Assembly: GCA_942159475.1 (NCBI GenBank)
Contig: OW804102.1
Location: 29,828,873-29,892,872, forward strand
Reading direction: 5' to 3'
Length of the DNA: 64,000 bases
DNA from: Sthenelais limicola
Taxonomy: Eukaryota > Annelida > Polychaeta > Phyllodocida > Sigalionidae
Positions 46,246-58,946 of this stretch are shown here, piece after piece. The notes under the pieces were generated by a model. The model saw only the letters and a list, made by a program, of their open reading frames with translations, did not search any database and was not told where the DNA came from. Both the position numbers and the translations under genes were made by a program. The number at the start of each line of letters is the position of its first letter. Position 1 is the stretch's first letter.

Positions 46246-46671
46246 TGCCTTATCTAACACAATCCACAATGACTGATATTGCATTGGTGTGTGGCATGTC
46301 TGCCAAGTGATACATCAATTCCATCACTCCCTCCAGCTTCCACTGCCTTCCTACACGTTTCCCCATATCCCTCATCCCATACTTTATTTCTGTTTTCTCT
46401 CTCTTTGTCTCTCCCCATATAATCGACGGCAGGTATTAGGGTGCAGGCTGGTGTGTGGTGGATCGGGCCGGTGCTCCATCAATTCATTAGGCCCTCCATC
46501 CCCCCTGTGTGTAGAGCCAAGCAGCTTTTACCAATCATCAATATGGGCCCTGACTCAAACCAATGTTTACCTAACCTTGCTGTTCCTCAGGTGCTAGCCT
46601 CCTAGCTCTGGGAGAGTGTTGGGGTGCAGGGAGGGGGGGGGGGGAAGGGGATACAACATTTCCATGCATAT

Positions 46672-46866
46672 TAGGGTCAGATCATCAGAAATGTGTACAA
46701 TTTGTCTTAAACAATCCTCTAAAATAACCCCAATTTCGGACAAAATTAAGTTCAAAATATGGTTCAGCATAGCCAGACAGGTTTTTGTAAGGAACACAAC
46801 GCAAAATATATTTAAATGTACGTAGTATTTATCATTTCTCAGTCTAATTTTGCAGATATTACCTTG
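46672..46866. mobile_element. TGGGTCAG-family MITE, truncated
   Basis: Reverse-oriented left end (TAGGGTCAGATCATCAG) and interior present; the other terminus is missing after the GCAGATATTAC block. Confidence 0.7.
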
Positions 46867-48194
46867 CGATTGAACCTTGGGCAATAGATACTAATGCGTA
46901 TGTGATTTTTTAATGACTTCTCATTTTCATTTTACATTGTATACATAACCTCCAAGAAACATAATGAAAAGCCGTGTCTCTTGCACACAATCCTCTTCCC
47001 AAATTCATTTTTGATAGAAGGAGCTTGACCACAGCAACACTCACATCGAAGCCATATGGAAGCCATTGAAGGAAGCCATGGACTCCTTATTTACATGTAC
47101 TGTTACTCTCAGCGATTGAACTTGATAGATGTACTATATCTGTGTGGATTAAACCGATGCCCCATGGTAGATCATCGGGCAATTGGATGTGAATCAAACC
47201 CACTTCCTCCCATTTAAATATTTAAATTTTCAACTACATTTGTCACCTTTTTTATCCAAGCTTACCCATAAGGTCATTACATAAAGTTTAATCAGATTCA
47301 TCTCTTCCATACACGAACGAAATGCCCCGTAATTTACGTGAAATTGATGACAGGGGCTTGATAAAGACGAAATTAGGCAATATTGTATAGGATTTCAATT
47401 GTACGTGAATACTTAAAGCGAATGCTTTCTCTTTCATTGGTATTCTCAAACTTGGATTCTGTGATTCAATCTTAGCAATATTCAAATATAAATCAGACTT
47501 TAATCATTTATATGAAAATGAATTGGTTAATTTGTGTGCTTCATTTGGTGTAAAGTTAGATTATCTTTTTTATTATTCTAGAGTTCTTTTTATTGTGTTT
47601 AATTTGTGAAATAGCAATGTATGAAAATAACCATTTAAATTAGAACGTTTTCTTAACTAACGTGGTACAAAGTGTTGCCAATAAAAATCCTTTTTCTCAT
47701 AAGCCTAGCCAGGCGGTGGTCTACGGTGGCCGATAAGCTTATCACAAGAGTAACAATAGCTACCACCACTAGGTTATTTGTGAACACAGAACAAGCTATA
47801 GTGTACAGAGAGGAGGGAGAATGCTTATCTAACCCCCTGCTACTCTACTGATAACCTATAGAGGGGGTGCACTCTAGTACGGGGCCCTTGTATACCTAGA
47901 GTTGGATGTGTAACGTTGGCAACAGCCATAGTAGCCAATCATCAGGCAGCTAGCATGACATAGCATGGGGAGGCTTCTAAACTGGAGTCTCATTTGTCAG
48001 TGGGTTTCTTCGATAAGTATGCAACCTTTCAAAAAATCTATTTATATATGTATATTGAATTTGTATTATATTTAAAAGTACAGTAATGGGTCTGAAGTTT
48101 CTTCAGTGTAGGTTTTCCAGTTAGACCGACAAATGTTTAATTTAAAACTCATTATAGTGTGTATCCCATGGGTGACCAAAAAATACAGTGTAAG
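46867..48194. other. Non-coding DNA, nothing recognised
   Basis: Short chance frames only. Confidence 0.55.
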
Positions 48195-48500
48195 GTTGGA
48201 TATACTGAGGAAGGGTGACAGCAACAGGGAGTGGGAGACAGGAAAGAAGGAGACAGGACCAGAAAGGAGAGAAAGATAACGATTTAAAGACGGGAGACTG
48301 ACAAGAGAGAGAGAGACAATAAGGGAGAAAGAGAAGGAGAAAGAAACAGAACTTGAACGACAGCGAAAGAGAAAGACAGTATAGTACGAGCTCGTGGGCG
48401 AAAAAAAGACGGACAGAGTACTCAAGAGAGAGACAGAGAGGGAGACAGAGACGGAGGTGGAAGGAAGGCCTGAGGATAGGGCTTCGGATAGGTGAGACAG
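48195..48500. repeat. GA-rich purine tract
   Basis: Plus strand mostly GAGACAG and GAAAGAGA; open frames here are low complexity. Confidence 0.8.
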
Positions 48501-50120
48501 AAAGAGATGTTACAGCTTTTAGCCCATGTTCTCTCTACTCTCACCACTACATAACATGCACCAGACCCAATGGTCCATGTTCAGTTGTCGAGATGTCAGG
48601 TAGCCTTGACATTTTGGTTACTAGGAGTGGGACCCCAGCTACGCGTTAGCGATTTCACCAAAGTTTGTCGATTTTGTGGTATGTTAGCGACAGGTCGCTA
48701 GACTGTGGAGTGTCTTGCCCATTCCGCTAGTGACAACTCCAGTGAAATTGTAAATGTCAGAAGCCGCTAGACACAGCAAGTTGAGCAAATGTATTGCAGT
48801 CTAGGCCCAGAGCCTCTCAGATCCGATGTGAATGGTGTGTCCGTGATTGGATGCCTACTGCGCTAATGGCTTTCCCGGTCCATGAGTACATATATAACAT
48901 TATTTCCGTTTTTGTAATGATGTTGGTTACATGGAAAGCTTGGCGAAAACACCTTCTGTATGGCATACAGATCTACCAGAAGTGCCATTTGAAAAATAAA
49001 GAAAAAGAAAAATCTTAATGGGATTCTAATAGCATTTTGTAGTTTGAAGCGAGAGGCTTTCCCTCAGTTTGGAGGGACTCTATCAACTTTGAGCCTAGAC
49101 TGAGCGGCAGTTGTATCCAAATCACAAATATGTCAGGGACATTGGCGCAGCACCTTAAGCATCTACTCCCCTGGAATTATATCATTAACTTGTATGTTTC
49201 TCTCTTAATTGTTTTTCATTATTTCTGTTTGCTTTAATTTTTATTTCAGGGTATGCTATGCTGATGCTTCTGCCGTCTTGCGTCTATTTGTAAAAACAAA
49301 AGTAAACTTTTGTCATAGAGTTAATTGGCCTTTCTTGTAAAATTCTCCTTAGTAAGCCTTGTTATAGTATTAATTCAGCATTGCCTACTTTCTCGCCTAT
49401 TACCCATCCCTTTAAGCCCACACCTCGGTCATAACCAGTTATCACCCATTTCTATATTCTGAAATATCAATTAGCTTGACAAGGACGCGTTTACTGCTAT
49501 TAAAATAATAGATTAAATCATTATAATAGTCTGTTTCGCAAGTGAATGTGGATAAAGTGCCCATACACAAGAAGAGTGATGGTCATATATATATTTATAA
49601 TTCTGAATTTCAAATACCTCAATATGACATGAAATTGAAATAAGCCCATATTTTTATATCAGAAAGATTATTCCATATTTGTATGCCTAAATCTAAATGC
49701 AAAATGGCTGTCAAGGACCGAAACATCAGTGGCTTCAGCAACAAGGGGAATCCATCAATATTTCCAGCTACTTTTCCTCCCCTCCCCCAAACCTGCCCCT
49801 CCCTAGCCCCGCCCTCCCCCCGCCCCCACCAGTCAATGTGACAGGGCCTGGTCTGTTTTGCATTGGCAAACATGTTCCAATCCATTCATAGATGGCGCCC
49901 GATGCCACAAAGATCACGTGACCCTGACGAGGAGGGACGCTGGAGGAGGTACTGGAGTAGCAGGGCTGCTGTGGGAGTTCAAGGTCAAATGTTGGATAGA
50001 AAGAAAAAAAACACATTTACCATGACTGGCATACTGTGCTCCCATTCCTGGAAATTCAACATTAGCTTCTTCATGTATGGATTGTGGTGAATTAGCATGA
50101 AGGTGGTACATGGGTGTGTG
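48501..50120. other. Non-coding DNA
   Basis: Contains a short C-rich patch at 49775-49830; otherwise nothing recognised. Confidence 0.55.
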
Positions 50121-50467
50121 TAATAGGGGACTTGCATAGCCGCCATTTTGAATCTTGATTCGCTTGGAATTATGGGACCGTCTTAAATATATAGAGAACA
50201 TGTCATGTTCAGCATGTGATATTTATCAATGCTCTAATGTCAATATCCATAATTATGTTTTACATGGTCCCATAACACAAGTCCCCATCTTTTCCATCAT
50301 GCAATTGGTTTTCATAGATCATTTAGACAGGCTACGCTAATTATTGAAAAATGTTTTTGAATTGTTTGTTAGAAATGTTGCTAAATATTTGTATGTCAGA
50401 TTTCAACCAAAACCATCCTGGCATGCACTGTAACAGACATGCGCAGTGGCACCTGAGAATCCCCTAT
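50121..50467. mobile_element. CAATAGGGG-family MITE
   Basis: 347 bp, same orientation as 43052-43403 and sharing ATAGCCGCCATTTTGAATC. Confidence 0.8.
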
Positions 50468-51318
50468 AGCGGAGTTGTATTGTATTCATAATTATATCAC
50501 GTATTGTATTGAAATAATTTTATTTCCGTGTCGTACATGTACAACGTTCTAATCAATTCGGAAAGAGGACGATCTCATTTACTTTCTGTGAAAAACACAG
50601 TTCTTCCATTTTGTCCCTGGGTGGGCATGATCGATGCTTCTTTCCATTACAAATGATACACTATTTTGTGTCATAAACCAAACTAAAACTAACATTTATA
50701 CATATTCAGTATCCGCTATTTATAATGTTGTTTCATCGCATTTTAGCATCAAATACATGGTTTACAGACCAAGGAATTGTTATACATTTCCTTGTAATCA
50801 TTCAGGTATTAACCACAACATTTCTAGATGTAATACGATTTCATAATATTATTTTCGCTCTTCTTTATTATTTTCATTCTTTTTTTCCGAGATTTCAGTA
50901 GAATTCATTTGATAAGATTATGCTGTACTTAGAACATCTTTACTATATGTATGGACATGTATACAAACCTGAATAAAATATTTTCAAATCAAATCAATTC
51001 TCATCCTTAACAATTTTACGGGTTATGCCTTATTTACTATTACTTATAAATATCATTATAATTTCTCTTATCACACAAATTTAGCCTTCGCCAAGCACAT
51101 TTACATGTTTCTGTAGAGTCACTCACAGTCAAATTTAATTCATTTTAGAGTAATTTAAACTCTTTTTTTTTATCGAAATCCTAAGAGTAGACTTTAAGTG
51201 CTAGATACACAAGTACAAATATACAAATATTCCTACAATAAGATGTTCAGAGAAAACACTCATTTGTCTGTCAGACATCACATATCGCAGCTCATATCTC
51301 ATGAACAGTAAGACCTTC

Positions 51319-51560
51319 TGGGTCAAGTCTCCAGAAAATGTTCAATTGACCTTCACCAATCCTCTCAAATAAGCCAGATTTAAGACAAAAATCAGGTTCA
51401 AAATACAGTTCAACATAACGAGACAGATTTATTAAATGAATACAATGCAGAATACACTCAGGTATACTTATACTAGTATTTATCATTTTACACTCTAATT
51501 TAGCAGAATTTGATAGATGGGTAGAACTGTAGATTGTGCATTTTCTGAAAATCTCACCCT
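51319..51560. mobile_element. TGGGTCAG-family MITE
   Basis: Reverse-oriented, left TGGGTCAAGTCTCCAG, right CTGAAAATCTCACCCT. Confidence 0.78.
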
Positions 51561-51619
51561 TCTATACCATAACTCTCATTGCCAGTTCATTACCAGTATG
51601 TTCTCCACCAACTGGTATC

Positions 51620-51869
51620 TGGGACAGATCATCAGAACATGTATAACTGGCAGAGCTACACTTTTAGTAAATTATGCCACAATTATACTACATTATACTG
51701 AAAAATGGTTAATACTAGTTATATCTGAATATATTTGATATTGCCTTGATTCAAGCAATCTCTTTGTTTGTGTTAAATCATTATTTAACCTCATTTCTGT
51801 ATTAAATTTGGATTATTTGAGTGAAGGGTTGGTGAAGACAAATTGTACAATTTCCGGCGGTTTCACCCG
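51620..51869. mobile_element. TGGGTCAG-family MITE
   Basis: Forward-oriented, left TGGGACAGATCATCAG, right CCGGCGGTTTCACCC; only 59 bp from the preceding copy, which points the other way. Confidence 0.76.
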
Positions 51870-53874
51870 TGTCCAATGGTAAATGTCAGACTGCCATTTG
51901 GGGGAATACTAATGTCAATAGGGTGAACGGAAGAAACAGACAGCGATGGAAAGAGCTCCTCACCATTGTATATCCCCAGGATAGACCTGAAGAGCAGGAG
52001 GACATAGAGAGGCGCAATCTAGCTATCCTCTTAGGTGAATATCACGGCGGAAATCAATTTGTGTTGAGTTCTTTTTTAGAGAGGAGTGATGTTGATGGTA
52101 AGATGAGAGTTTGGGGGGGGGCAGGTTTTTAGTTGAATATATCCGTCCAGACGTTCTGTCTTATAGTAGGTAGGAGGGAGGAGGAGGTGGGCACGCCTTG
52201 CTGATGGGGCTGGGTGGGATTAGGAGTGAGATCAGTGAGAAGCTAGAGCAGCTCTTTGTTAAAGGACTATGACCGACCAACATTGAGGAGGAGCTAGTGC
52301 ACTGTCTGTATGACGCTTGCGGTATATATGTGCACCAAGAGTGCACCACAATGGAGGTTATTAATTCTTTTAGACTTTGTCTAAATATAACAAATACCGT
52401 TCAATGCAGTGACTAATTGATGTTAATTTTACATTTTAGGCTTCACATCAACATCAAGGGATCAAGGAACTGTATACCTAAGGACATTTGGCCACCACTT
52501 GAAACAGAAATATTTTAATTTGATATTTTAAGAACTCTTGCACAAACGTGTGTATAAAGATGTAGTTTTAAGTGCCGGTTTGTGCCCGATATTTTACTGG
52601 ATTTACCATAATAACATACAAAATATTAGCGATTACCCACTTGAGAACCATCATACATCAATTATCCTAGCATCAGGGCTTTTAAATGGTCTTGAGCCAC
52701 CGTATATGAGCATACAGCTAGCCCAGCTGTTTGAACTAGGGAGGCGGGACATAGATCCGATCGGGAAGGGCCATGAGGTGTCAAAATAAAATGGGGTTTG
52801 TCACGAGTGGTCTAACGTAAGCATAGAACATATTGGAGAGTGGCGGAGGTGTGTTTGTTGGGGTGGGGTTGGGGATGGGTGGGTTGCATTAGATCTAGAT
52901 CTGTAGGGGGGAGGAGGGGTCTTGAGGGGTGGATGGATGATACAATGGGGTCGGGCAAAGTTTTCTTACGTTTGTTAGGTTTTTTCTTTTTTTGTTAAAT
53001 CAAATTTTGTTAGGTTTTTGAGAATATGATATACTATTCATAGAAACCTATTCTTAATATGATCTAGTTGTTCTTCAGCAGTGTAAAACTAGAGCACTAT
53101 TGCCAGTTCAGATTGTTTACAACGTTTTACACTCACACGAAACGAATTGTCGCTAAGAGGGTGGGAGGGAGGGAGGGAGGGGGCGGTGCATGAAGGAGGG
53201 GGTAGGGTTAAGGCAGCGGCGAGGGAGGTGGGATGGCATTTTCTGGTTTAAAAAGCAGTGAGCACCTCAGAAAAACCAAACTAGTGAGAACCACCAGGGA
53301 ATATGCAGTGGGATTATTAGTGGGAGGAGAGGTTTTTATTTACTCTCTAGTGAGGCAAGCATTGGAATAGACTTCAACAATACAACCATTCAGCAACTAC
53401 AGGTTTCTGAAAGAACACAGTTCTAGGAATCGCAGTTGGGAACGGTAAATTCATACAGTTCAGTATGGATCCACTAAAAAGGAAAGGAATCACAGGAAAT
53501 CTTAACTTTCTCAATTAATCTTGAATAAGTTGTCTACATTCCTCTCCTGCTACCTGCTATATACAAATATATGGATGTATGTTAGTAAGTTTATATCACT
53601 TTATGTTCTTACTGTCAAATTGCTTTAACGTACAGCTGAAATTGCTTTAAAAGTTTAAACAATTGAGAAAAGTCACAGTTTCTTTATTCGTCGAGTCTAT
53701 TTATCAAATTCCCAAGCACGTTCACCAATCAATTTATCTTTTTCCTTGTGAAGTTCCTACAATTATTTGTCTTGTATTCCTGATCACGAAATGCGAGGGA
53801 GTTTGAGGACCTTAGATACTGAACGTTATTTTATGTTATGTCAATCTTGTTCAGTTGCTAAACGAATTCCTATG
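51870..53874. other. Non-coding DNA
   Basis: Outside the element at 52258-52385, a GGGAGGGAGG run at 53162-53182 and G/T-rich sequence at 52840-52950. No gene recognised. Confidence 0.5.
52258..52385. mobile_element. GCTGGTGCAC-family element, diverged copy
   Basis: CAACATTGAGGAGGAGC and AGTGCACTGTCTG at the left, AGAGTGCACCACAATGGAGG and TTATTAATTCTTTTAGACT at the right. Confidence 0.5.
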
Positions 53875-54093
53875 TGGGTAAAATCGCCAGAAAATGTACA
53901 ATCCGCCGCAGCAATCCTCTAAAATAACCTGAATTTAAGACGAAAATGACTTTCAAAATGCAGTTTAACATAATCAAACGGCAATATCAAAATACTCATA
54001 TATACCAAGCATAGGCCATTTTTCAGTTTAATTTAGCAAAATTTACTAAATGTGTAGAGCTGCCAATTGTTCATTTTCTGAAAATCTGACCCT
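53875..54093. mobile_element. TGGGTCAG-family MITE
   Basis: Reverse-oriented, left TGGGTAAAATCGCCAG, right CTGAAAATCTGACCC. Confidence 0.78.
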
Positions 54094-54345
54094 TGTATTC
54101 CCTATAGATGGTTTACGTATAATGGAACAAGTGATTGACATGGTGTGCTATGAATGATATGCTAACATTGGAGTGAGGGATGACCAGATAGGAGAGTAGG
54201 ACCTCATGGGACAGTCCCTCACACCCAACATTCATCAACTTGGTGTCTCAGCACTTTGGCCCTAGGATTATAGATTCTGGGCATGGGCCGAATAATCCTC
54301 CTTTAGGTCAATCGTTGCATATTCCCTTTCTGTGCGTTGCTGTGG

Positions 54346-55092
54346 TTTAAAGAGATAAACCACAGTTCAACTGGGAAAAAAACTGAAAATAACATTTTGT
54401 TTAAACTTTGCCTTGTGAAAGAACAAGGTTATGTGAATTCAAAAAGCCAATAAAAACAATATGTCACCGGGTTAGTTTTCATTTTAGGGAGCCTCAAAAT
54501 TGATGGTTGTTCACTATAGAAGTCTATGAGAAAAGGACAATTTTTTCGTTTTTTCAGTATAAAAGAAAAATTGAAAATAACTTTCTCCTAAAAATCTCTA
54601 TAAACATAGCTAACATATTGCTTTACCCTTTCAAGCAATAAAAAATAGGGGTCACCGACCTTTTAAAAAAGTTATTCAACTGAATCTGCATCCCGGAGAG
54701 TTAAAAACAGGAATATTGAAGATTTTCAATGCTAAATAATATATTTCAAAATATGTTGATACCCTGTTCTTTCATACATGAGGGTAAACATCTATAGTGG
54801 TTATGTTTAGAAGACATTTCAATTGAAAAATGTTATTTGTCTGTCTGAAATCTTGGAAAAACTGAGAAAATATCCATTTTTCCCACATACTTCAATACTA
54901 AACTTTGCTGGTCTCTAGAAAGAAAAAAAATATGCTGAGATCCATTCTTTTTTGCTTTTTGTTATCCTCCAACCACGTACTTTCTCAAGACAAAGTTTGA
55001 AAAAATTACTGTCAATCCTTATTTTTCATGCATTAGTGTTCCTTTAACTCCCGCCTGCAGCAGTGCGTATAACAGTGGTTTATCTCTTTAAA
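54346..55092. mobile_element. 747-bp TIR element with TTTAAAGAGATAAACCAC ends
   Basis: The 18-base left end recurs exactly inverted at the right end. The interior is A/T-rich with many AAA/TTT blocks and no frame of note, so it is non-autonomous. Confidence 0.75.
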
Positions 55093-55329
55093 TACTAAGC
55101 TGCCCATAGAGTCAACTATCCTATTTATTAACAATCGGAAAATTGGGGCAATCTAGGGCTTGGACTGAAATTTGTGTATTCTGCAAAAGACACATTACAT
55201 ATGAAATGTTGCTGTTCTCAGTGGTCATAGACGAAATTATTCAAGAAGTTTTAGGACATTAAATAAAGAATTATAGCATTCACATGTTGTCAGAATTCAA
55301 AGAAGCTGTAAAAAGGGATTTGACTTCTT

Positions 55330-55595
55330 TTGATATAATAATAATATGTGGAGTATCCCTATGTCTCGATTGTCTTTTAAACTCACACATGTATTTAATA
55401 TTGCAAATCCCCTTTGATTTGTCAAAGAATTAGGGAGGCTAAGATCGAATTCAGCGAGAAAACGGAGTTGGATAGGGTTTGGTGATACACAGTTTCTCTG
55501 TAGTAGAGGCATGGCTGGCGGTCGTAAGCTTGTTTTTTTTTTCAGCGAAAATGGTTTTCGCACGGGCCACGATTCGTCCAGAGCTGTTATTGGTG
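55330..55595 (-). repeat. Dispersed repeat, inverted partner of 17070-17330
   Basis: See 17070-17330. A minus-strand frame of 104 residues covers this copy but has no recognisable domain; the other copy is broken by stops. Confidence 0.6.
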
Positions 55596-55701
55596 AAGGT
55601 AGTTCCAGCAAAGGAACTAGCCTCAGATCATCTTCTCAAGAAGTTGGCTCCTCGTCCACTGATGAATCTATACTGCCTGCTTTTATTTCTTAATTTGGTT
55701 A

Positions 55702-55937
55702 TGGGTCAGATTTTCAGAAAATTTACAATTGGCAGCTCTACCCATTCTGGAAATTCTCCTAAATTAGGCTGACAAATGATGAATACCGGGTATATCTGAG
55801 TATATTTGGTATCGCATTGATTGAAAGTATGAGTTTTGTTTGGTAAACTAAATTTTGGAGCTCATTTTTGTCTGAAATGTGGGTTATTTGAGAGGATTGG
55901 TGAAGGCGGATGGTACATTTCCTGAAAATATCACTAA
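55702..55937. mobile_element. TGGGTCAG-family MITE
   Basis: 236 bp flanked by TA on both sides, forward orientation. Confidence 0.83.
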
Positions 55938-56169
55938 TATACTTCTCACTGCACACTCAAATACTTCCGAACTACGTTCAGGAAAAATAGGCAAATTGCG
56001 GTATAGACTATCATGTGTTAGCTGATGAGATCAACATATAATTGAATCTATAATAGTGGGTTATAATACAAATATCCCTCCCATGATCATCATTATCCAT
56101 TTCATCATATGATATGAATGGAGTGATCCTTAATTAAAGATGCGGTGGTGGTTTACCACCGACTGTATA

Positions 56170-56406
56170 TGGGTCAGATTTTCAGAAAATGTACAATTCG
56201 CCTTCACCAATCTTCTCAAATAACCCAAATTTCGGACGACAATAAAATTCAAAATACAGTTACCTAACCAAACAGATGGCTATAGAATCAATGCAATGCT
56301 AAATATGCTCGAATTTACCTAGTATGGAACAAATTGCAGCCTAGTTTAGCAGAATTTACTAAAAGTGTACATCTGCCAATTGTACATTTTCTGAGAATCT
56401 GACCCA
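56170..56406. mobile_element. TGGGTCAG-family MITE
   Basis: 237 bp flanked by TATA on both sides, reverse orientation. Left TGGGTCAGATTTTCAG and right CTGAGAATCTGACCCA are inverted repeats. Confidence 0.86.
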
Positions 56407-56697
56407 TATAAATGAACACCTAATACCAGATAATTAGAGAGAAAGCCTGGTATCCAAGAGCTAGGGCAGGTCAAATAGACCGGCAGTCTGTATAATCAGT
56501 CTTGTGTTACGATACTATGGATCTAACTTGTAAAATGGCAAATTGTGTGCATATTCTAACATCAATAACAAACCTTACGTGCTTCTGAGTTTTGATTTTA
56601 TAAGTTGTAAATTTGTGATCAGGTTTAAAAGAGGTCCACAGGTTGTTTGGTTGTTGAACATATTCATGAATTGTCTAACACATTTGAAAATAACAAT

Positions 56698-57029
56698 GTG
56701 CAGAATTCTGGTTCTCCTAGAAATGTACAATTTGCAACTCTATACTTTCAGTAAAGTCTAAATTAGGCTGGAACTAGATACACACAGGGTATTTATAGAT
56801 ATATTAGGCTGTGTGTTGTTTCAAAAGATGTTTTGGTCATCTTGAACTGCATATCGAGCATAGTTTTGTCTTAGAGTTGGGTTTAGCTGTACATGTATAC
56901 AACCAATTCAAGTGACTTGCCTATTCACGCGTACACAGTAGCAAGGTATAGGGTTGATGGTTCGACTAAGTTGGGTTATTTTAGAGAATTGATGAGGGTG
57001 AATTATACATTTTCGGGCGACTTCACCCT
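56698..57029. mobile_element. TGGGTCAG-family MITE with internal insertion
   Basis: Degenerate copy whose GGGTTATTTGAGAG-type block is split by about 95 bp (about 56884-56975). The sequence GTTGGGTT occurs on both sides of the extra DNA. Confidence 0.6.
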
Positions 57030-57411
57030 CATCTTGATTAATCACCTTAATAACAAAATAGTCATGTAGTGCTAGTACAAATTTACTCTGTAGGCTTTGT
57101 TTGCAGGTAGCGTTGGTGGCTAATCACGATAATTGTCACCGATCATCACCAATCTCAGTGATTGCATAAATATTGCGAGTAATTGTGATTTAAAGAGTTG
57201 CCCTTAGTGACACAGCGGCCTAGATGCTTGTCACACTTGCAATCCCCCATGGAGGGAATGAACAAATTATGCTGTGTTTTTTTTACTGAGGTCGCCGTGA
57301 TGAGGTCCTGCTTAGGCATTTAAACATCTTTGTTTACATCTCAAATACTGACGTCGCTCCGTCAAACTGTGACTTGGGCTATGCTTGTGTCACTCATGTT
57401 TGTCCATTAAT

Positions 57412-57545
57412 TAATGGATTAATGACTGACACCGAAGGGCTGCTGGTGAACTATATCGTGCATAATCCCGAGGTAAAGCCGAGAGAGACAAGTGCACCAG
57501 CAGGCCCATATGAAGGTTAATAATGCTTTTAGTCTCAGCCTAAGG
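57412..57545. mobile_element. GCTGGTGCAC-family element
   Basis: GGGCTGCTGGTGAACTATA at the left and AGTGCACCAGCAGGCCCAT, then TTAATAATGCTTTTAGTCT, at the right. It ends about 95 bp before Element 2. Confidence 0.6.
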
Positions 57546-57639
57546 TATAGTTATAGTTGTGCTTTGAGAAATTTAAGGGCCTCCAGGAAGATCACTACTG
57601 TGAGGATCGTGTCCTACTCTTGATTATACTGTACATGTA

Positions 57640-57692
57640 TAATTAACACAAGCTGCCGGTTAAGTTTCTTTTATTAAGATTGGCGTAAAATA
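57640..57692 (-). repeat. B2 split direct repeat of Element 2
   Basis: 3' terminal repeat on the minus strand. It repeats at 57935-57987 with one mismatch and carries AATAAA on the minus strand (57670-57675). Confidence 0.88.
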
Positions 57693-57781
57693 CAGTGCAA
57701 TACAATTTGTGTTTGGTAAGAGTATTGGGGAGTAAAACAATGTATGTTTGTAATGATAGGTAAAAGGGGATGGTGGGTGGG

Positions 57782-57938
57782 GAGCTCTTTACTGTGTCGA
57801 AAGCAAAGTCAGAGTGACCACCGACTAGCGTGCGGCTAGGTGGGCTGGTGAGAGCGTCACAGCTTGATTGGTTGCATTCGAGCAGCCCTCTTTAGTTGCT
57901 TGATTTAAATTACTCGTAATTTTACAATTACCTCTAAT
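57782..57938 (-). repeat. A2 split direct repeat of Element 2
   Basis: 157 bp identical by eye to 62045-62201 (offset 4263). The 89 bp between it and B2 have no counterpart elsewhere in the element. Confidence 0.9.
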
Positions 57939-57987
57939 TAACACAAGCTGCCGGTTAAGTTTCTTTTATTAAGATCGGCGTAAAATA
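57935..57987 (-). repeat. B1 split direct repeat of Element 2
   Basis: Internal B copy immediately after the YR frame. It carries a minus-strand AATAAA at 57965-57970 that could end the main transcript. Confidence 0.88.
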
Positions 57988-57997
57988 GTGCCAGGAC

Positions 57998-58943
57998 TTA
58001 TTGTAAAATAGAGTTTAAGCCGATTGCAGCTTCTTTATTAGATTTTGGCAGGTACTGATGAATAGAGCTCGAAGTCCACATTCCTTGTGATCTTATACCA
58101 TCCAGCGAGACTCCTGCTTGAGCACAGAGGTGAGCACCTGAGCGTCTGAGGGAATGGGTGCTGAAGGTGTGACATCGCTGAGAACCCATTTGCTTGAGAG
58201 CCGCCTTCATCGCCGCCGTGAATTCGCTCGCCTTCACAGGCTTGCCAGTATCCGGGTGTATGAACAATGGGGCTTGCAAAGGAGCCGGGCTCACATCCAG
58301 CGCCCTGAGTGTGGCCTTCACGGGACATAGGTCAGACATGGGAGTTCTCATTACTGGGATTGTTCTAAGAGAAGAAGTTGTTTTAGTAGAGCGTACATTT
58401 ACCAACATATATTCATCATTAAAATAGAGATCAGATCTCGATATCATATGGTGAGAGTTTGATGTGAGGAGGAAATTGCTTTGTCTTAAGAGCGTCGCCA
58501 CTCCAAAGAGGCAAGCGCCTGCGTACACGTCCCCCACCGCGGAAAGTAGTAGAGAGTAGTTGAGTTACTTTACTTTATTTCTGTTATACTGAGTGGTGGG
58601 GCTTGGGACATGGTATGCGAGGATGATTTTACTATCCCTCTGAGCATATCTTTCACCGAACGATCCTCAAATACCTGGGTGTCTTGATTATTATTTTCTA
58701 CAAAGGATTTTGCTCCAGATACATAATTCTTGATTGACGCCGGGGACTTTACAGAGTTACTTAGAAAGGAGATGTACATTATGACGTCCGCAACTGAGGG
58801 GGAAGACCAATCCTTTCTATAAGCAAACATGAAAGATAAATACATCTTGGCTTGGCGTAATTTGTTAGCCACCGTTCCATTAGCGAACGCCTTTCCATAA
58901 ACGTCCTGCGCCCTTTGCAATAGCGCTGTGCCTGCATATTCTG
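57998..58943 (-). pseudogene. Tyrosine recombinase of Element 2, frame-disrupted
   Basis: Two open stretches in different frames: 58920-58570 (N-terminal core-binding part, open upstream to about 58943) and 58537-57998 (catalytic part). The catalytic part shows Arg in LLRQSNFL, then HSLRR (His and Arg), GMW, and Tyr in IHQYL, so all core catalytic residues remain. The frame of the second part is open upstream through LLLSAVGDVYAG. The break at about 58545-58570 holds a tandem AAGTA AAGTA with stops in both relevant frames, so no single-base shift rejoins them. Most likely a disabling mutation; a very short intron is unlikely because conserved residues would be lost. No ATG opens the first part; the region before it ends in an acceptor-like TTTATAATTGCAG. 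Confidence 0.85.
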
Positions 58944-58946
58944 CAA

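Noticed and set aside
52538..52789. 83-codon open frame with reasonable composition
   Set aside because: No start context, domain, splice context or repeat; the length is compatible with chance.
55297..55611. 104-codon minus-strand frame
   Set aside because: Lies in a dispersed repeat whose other copy has stops; no recognisable domain. Kept only as a repeat.
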